In this document: positions 14,301 through 15,574 of the stretch, piece after piece
How positions within the stretch are numbered: the first letter of the stretch is position 1
Layout: every line of letters begins with the position of its first letter
Assembly: GCA_043817715.1 (NCBI GenBank)
Contig: JBDRGO010000009.1
Coordinates: forward strand, 1-15,574
DNA: 15,574 bases
Direction: 5' to 3'
Source: JAFGBZ01 sp043817715
GTDB taxonomy: Archaea > Iainarchaeota > Iainarchaeia > Iainarchaeales > JAFGBZ01
The notes under the pieces: model-generated
Databases searched by the model: none
What the model saw: only the letters and a program-made list of their open reading frames with translations
Told to the model about the DNA's origin: nothing
Program-made: the position numbers and the translations under genes

Positions 14301-15574
14301 ATTCCTGCGTCTTCGCCTGGAACAACTTTAAAAATCACTTCAAGAAAGCCTGATTTGGCTCCGGCTGAAAAGGAACTTGTGGTGTCAGGGCAGGTTTTAT
14401 TAATTTCACCTGAAGCAATTGCAGTTGAACTGAATTCAACAACCAAATCAGAGGAAAAAATTCCATTAATTTTAACAAGCACTATTAACCAACTACAGAA
14501 AATTTATTCAATGAGAGCAACAGGAAAAACCAAAGGATTACTTGATGCACTTAAAATGGAAAATTTTCATTACCAGTTTGTGGGAACGCAGATTGATGCA
14601 GAAGAAGAACAGGAAATAAGTGCTTTAATGGCTTTATCAATTGAAGCAAGTGATTTGCTTTGGGATGAAACTTTAAAAGGAAATTTATTAATTGAAACTG
14701 TTTCCGGAAGCGCGTTAACGAAATGGTTTTCAGAAATTCCTTTCACTGTTTCAATTGATTCAGGAAAAGAAGTTCAGGAAAAAGGCTGTTTGGTTGTGAC
14801 TCCAAAGGAATGGAATGAATCAATTTTTGAAGATTCATCAACAATCCAAATTGAAGTATTCAATAACTGCACTGACAAGGCAGGAAACCCAATGGACTTG
14901 GAAAATGTAAGCGCAAAAATTGCATGGACATCAAATCCAACGGGATTGGTTGAATTAACCTTAATTGATGCAGAAGAAGGAATGGAAACAACTGAAACAC
15001 TTGTGAATGGAAGAAGAATGATTTTATTTGAAGAACTTCCTGCTGAAAGTTATTTAACCGGCTATGCAAAATTCACTGCATTAAGAGGGCATACAGGGGA
15101 AACAGCAAAGTTTTCAGTTGAATTGAATGCGGAAATCCCTTCAGGAGACGGAGAATATGAATTTGTCGGAAGCGACGGAGCAATTAACGGGGCAATCCAG
15201 ATAATTGATTTGGCTTCATGTATTTCATTTACACCTAATCCACAGGTTGGATTAATTATTCCTGCTGATGCAGATGAAGGGGAATTTTCAATTGACACAA
15301 GCGCCTGCGGGGACTTAACCCTTGATTTCATGTTTTGCGACAGGGGAAGGGACAGATGCAGAGGACAAGCAACTGAAGGAGGAATAATTGTTTCTCCATG
15401 GGAATTGAAGAATGTGAAGCCAACAACAGGAACAAATTCAAATTCAGGAAATTCAAATAATTCAGGAACTGGAACAAATAATTCAGGGACAGGAAATTCA
15501 AATAATAATGCAACTTCAGGAACAACAGTGAAAGTGCAAAGAGAACAGATTCCGGGAATTTATGGAATTAAAAT
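11328..15574 (+). CDS. Second giant membrane-anchored surface protein, partial (3' end outside window)
   Basis: The frame stays open for 1415 codons to the window edge. It begins MGLRDAFHSMEDKWYEFLDR, has DPIDKVIPS (33-41) and a membrane helix at about 42-61, then extracellular beta modules. It parallels the first giant protein throughout: CTPTTC at 414-419 against CTPSTC at 425-430, AKWANITW at 695-702 against AKWANIVW at 712-719, then EEFCFFNSVLD, ANLRIK, an ELTIEPEV segment and a CISFTPN unit. The two are therefore paralogues, collinear but well diverged. The start is a TTG, chosen by alignment with the paralogue and by AGTGA at 318-322 of the 11 kb line (11318-11322); an in-frame GTG at 11319 is the alternative. 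Near the window end is an Asn/Gly/Ser/Thr-rich linker. Its function as an adhesin or surface protein is inferred from architecture. Confidence 0.82.
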   Translation, partial: MGLRDAFHSMEDKWYEFLDRLQEKGVPIYSVIDPIDKVIPSLALFLALILVLIAGTAFVLLQPTGPRSVVPGENVSLEINVSGNGFDLSNAEIEIEFDEESDSKKTNSNGKAVFNVPIDSRVFILVSKEGYYNSSREFVVSEDSTENFSLDLVDEAYESTFIFTSPNGQSMNGTKITAVFSCSNEEYVFDESRNEILEGEISILVPEGCGTVLIDVTVDDARYENKKYSSNGGIIRLSAKTELKGNLLVVINSNEGTPLNSIEVTAKSGTQVFGPFYTNSSGEAQLELIYGTYRIYAEDPLEKYASSVQAIEFMTEFDSIRMTMSKDPFAKINLTAVDSESDESIPAKFFIRKGTEVTELESTEEDLTVSFLAEEAGVFYVRAAKDKYISGEEKEIALTEKAQEEDLELLLKPCTPTTCAALKIKVIDEDGLAVENAVVNLHDTNTGFIKTEYAQRSTDVNGEAKPNYSAVEPGTYYASAIRFPAEGKSPEFEVREGNESLEITIEVVIGTTNINLVVADQYGEAIDFADVELINADNSLIGLVKTDAQGQMFYEGLKAGKDIYIKVTKEEFTSWTSELIMLYPNMTINLTAVLFEEELGDTPEIKFLGLYEKNSETIIDLPEPARSYDAKFEVTVPLDADFESAGMHLRLGEMDLLEKDYLMISKINAPNTLILKGTKYDEEEQEDVGITNGPAKWANITWINPDAGKYVVKAEVKVLPSTPPMIALPVYFRTWGKEDNQYFRDPIDEELGLGEETEEKKSLFANTYSKIYYEENMEEACVEEFCFFNSVLDLTEDVFLNEPFNLRISNDYNLSFNIVNNTGDLHDEANLRIKVTDSPPSDGEGVRIESYKIYNSDLLLSESNTPLFELPRIELGEWKPNKSVHGTLLLDARNAGQTYIQMEIVSGQEIVFSRLIAFNNYFENEQELTIEPEVIPAFSETIMEITSLYKTGTNKGKPVVGADVLVERETSTFNKSSYSAKTDSRGKAVVMIPASSPGTTLKITSRKPDLAPAEKELVVSGQVLLISPEAIAVELNSTTKSEEKIPLILTSTINQLQKIYSMRATGKTKGLLDALKMENFHYQFVGTQIDAEEEQEISALMALSIEASDLLWDETLKGNLLIETVSGSALTKWFSEIPFTVSIDSGKEVQEKGCLVVTPKEWNESIFEDSSTIQIEVFNNCTDKAGNPMDLENVSAKIAWTSNPTGLVELTLIDAEEGMETTETLVNGRRMILFEELPAESYLTGYAKFTALRGHTGETAKFSVELNAEIPSGDGEYEFVGSDGAINGAIQIIDLASCISFTPNPQVGLIIPADADEGEFSIDTSACGDLTLDFMFCDRGRDRCRGQATEGGIIVSPWELKNVKPTTGTNSNSGNSNNSGTGTNNSGTGNSNNNATSGTTVKVQREQIPGIYGIK
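15426..15528 (+). repeat. Low-complexity Asn/Ser/Gly/Thr linker repeat
   Basis: Short degenerate units of the type AATTCAGGAAATTCAAAT encode a flexible linker such as NSNSGNSNNSGTGTNNSG inside the second giant protein. It probably joins two folded blocks. Slippage in such repeats can change linker length between strains. Confidence 0.7.

Noticed and set aside
11296..15525. Short frames in other phases over the second giant gene, including one at 11596-11841 on the + strand
   Set aside because: The frame from 11328 stays open to the window end and aligns with the first giant protein throughout; the others are low-complexity shadows.
15426..15528. Short regularly spaced repeats considered as a CRISPR-like array
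   Set aside because: Units are degenerate, have no spacers of constant length and encode an in-frame Asn/Ser/Gly linker.

Overview
The window looks like part of an AT-rich archaeal genome, most likely from a small-genome DPANN-type lineage. The lineage is inferred from style; no rRNA or marker gene is present. The archaeal signs are GGTGA-type ribosome binding sites, TATA-like promoters, frequent TTG and GTG starts, small RelE and VapBC toxin-antitoxin pairs, and very large surface proteins built from carboxypeptidase-regulatory-like beta domains. The standard genetic code fits every gene seen.

Layout, all genes on the + strand: (1) 68-535, a two-gene RelB/RelE-type toxin-antitoxin operon. 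(2) 695-9088, an intact 2797-residue membrane-anchored surface protein with a short cytoplasmic N-terminus, one membrane anchor, at least six beta-sandwich modules, Cys-rich modules and a Gly-rich hydrophobic stretch. (3) 9108-10570, a small island holding a frameshifted and shortened Bro-N gene, a cluster of hairpins, an intact NYN-domain (LabA/DUF88-like) putative nuclease gene, and a decayed scrap of a second Bro-N gene. Imperfect direct repeats of about 34 bp bracket the island; the left copy is the 3' end of the giant gene. (4) 10656-11259, a VapB/VapC operon with overlapping genes and a perfect inverted repeat in its promoter region. (5) 11328 to the window end, a second giant surface protein, cut by the window edge after 1415 codons and clearly paralogous to the first.

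The two giant genes share a cytoplasmic/transmembrane signature (EDKWY-[DE]-FLD...EKG-[IV]-P-[VI]-Y...PIDKV) and the same domain order over at least 1000 residues, so they form a tandem family of outward-facing proteins for adhesion, cell-surface structure or interaction with a partner cell. The DNA between and before them carries toxin-antitoxin pairs, DNA-binding and nuclease-like genes, decayed copies and direct repeats, as expected of an insertion hotspot.

The features most worth checking are the direct-repeat-bracketed island, the hairpins placed just before ATG codons around the Bro-N and NYN genes, a possible 18-codon leader ORF touching the Bro-N start codon, the second Bro-N remnant, and the Cys-rich and Gly-rich modules in the middle of the first giant protein. 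No tRNA, rRNA, CRISPR array, transposase or integrase was found.
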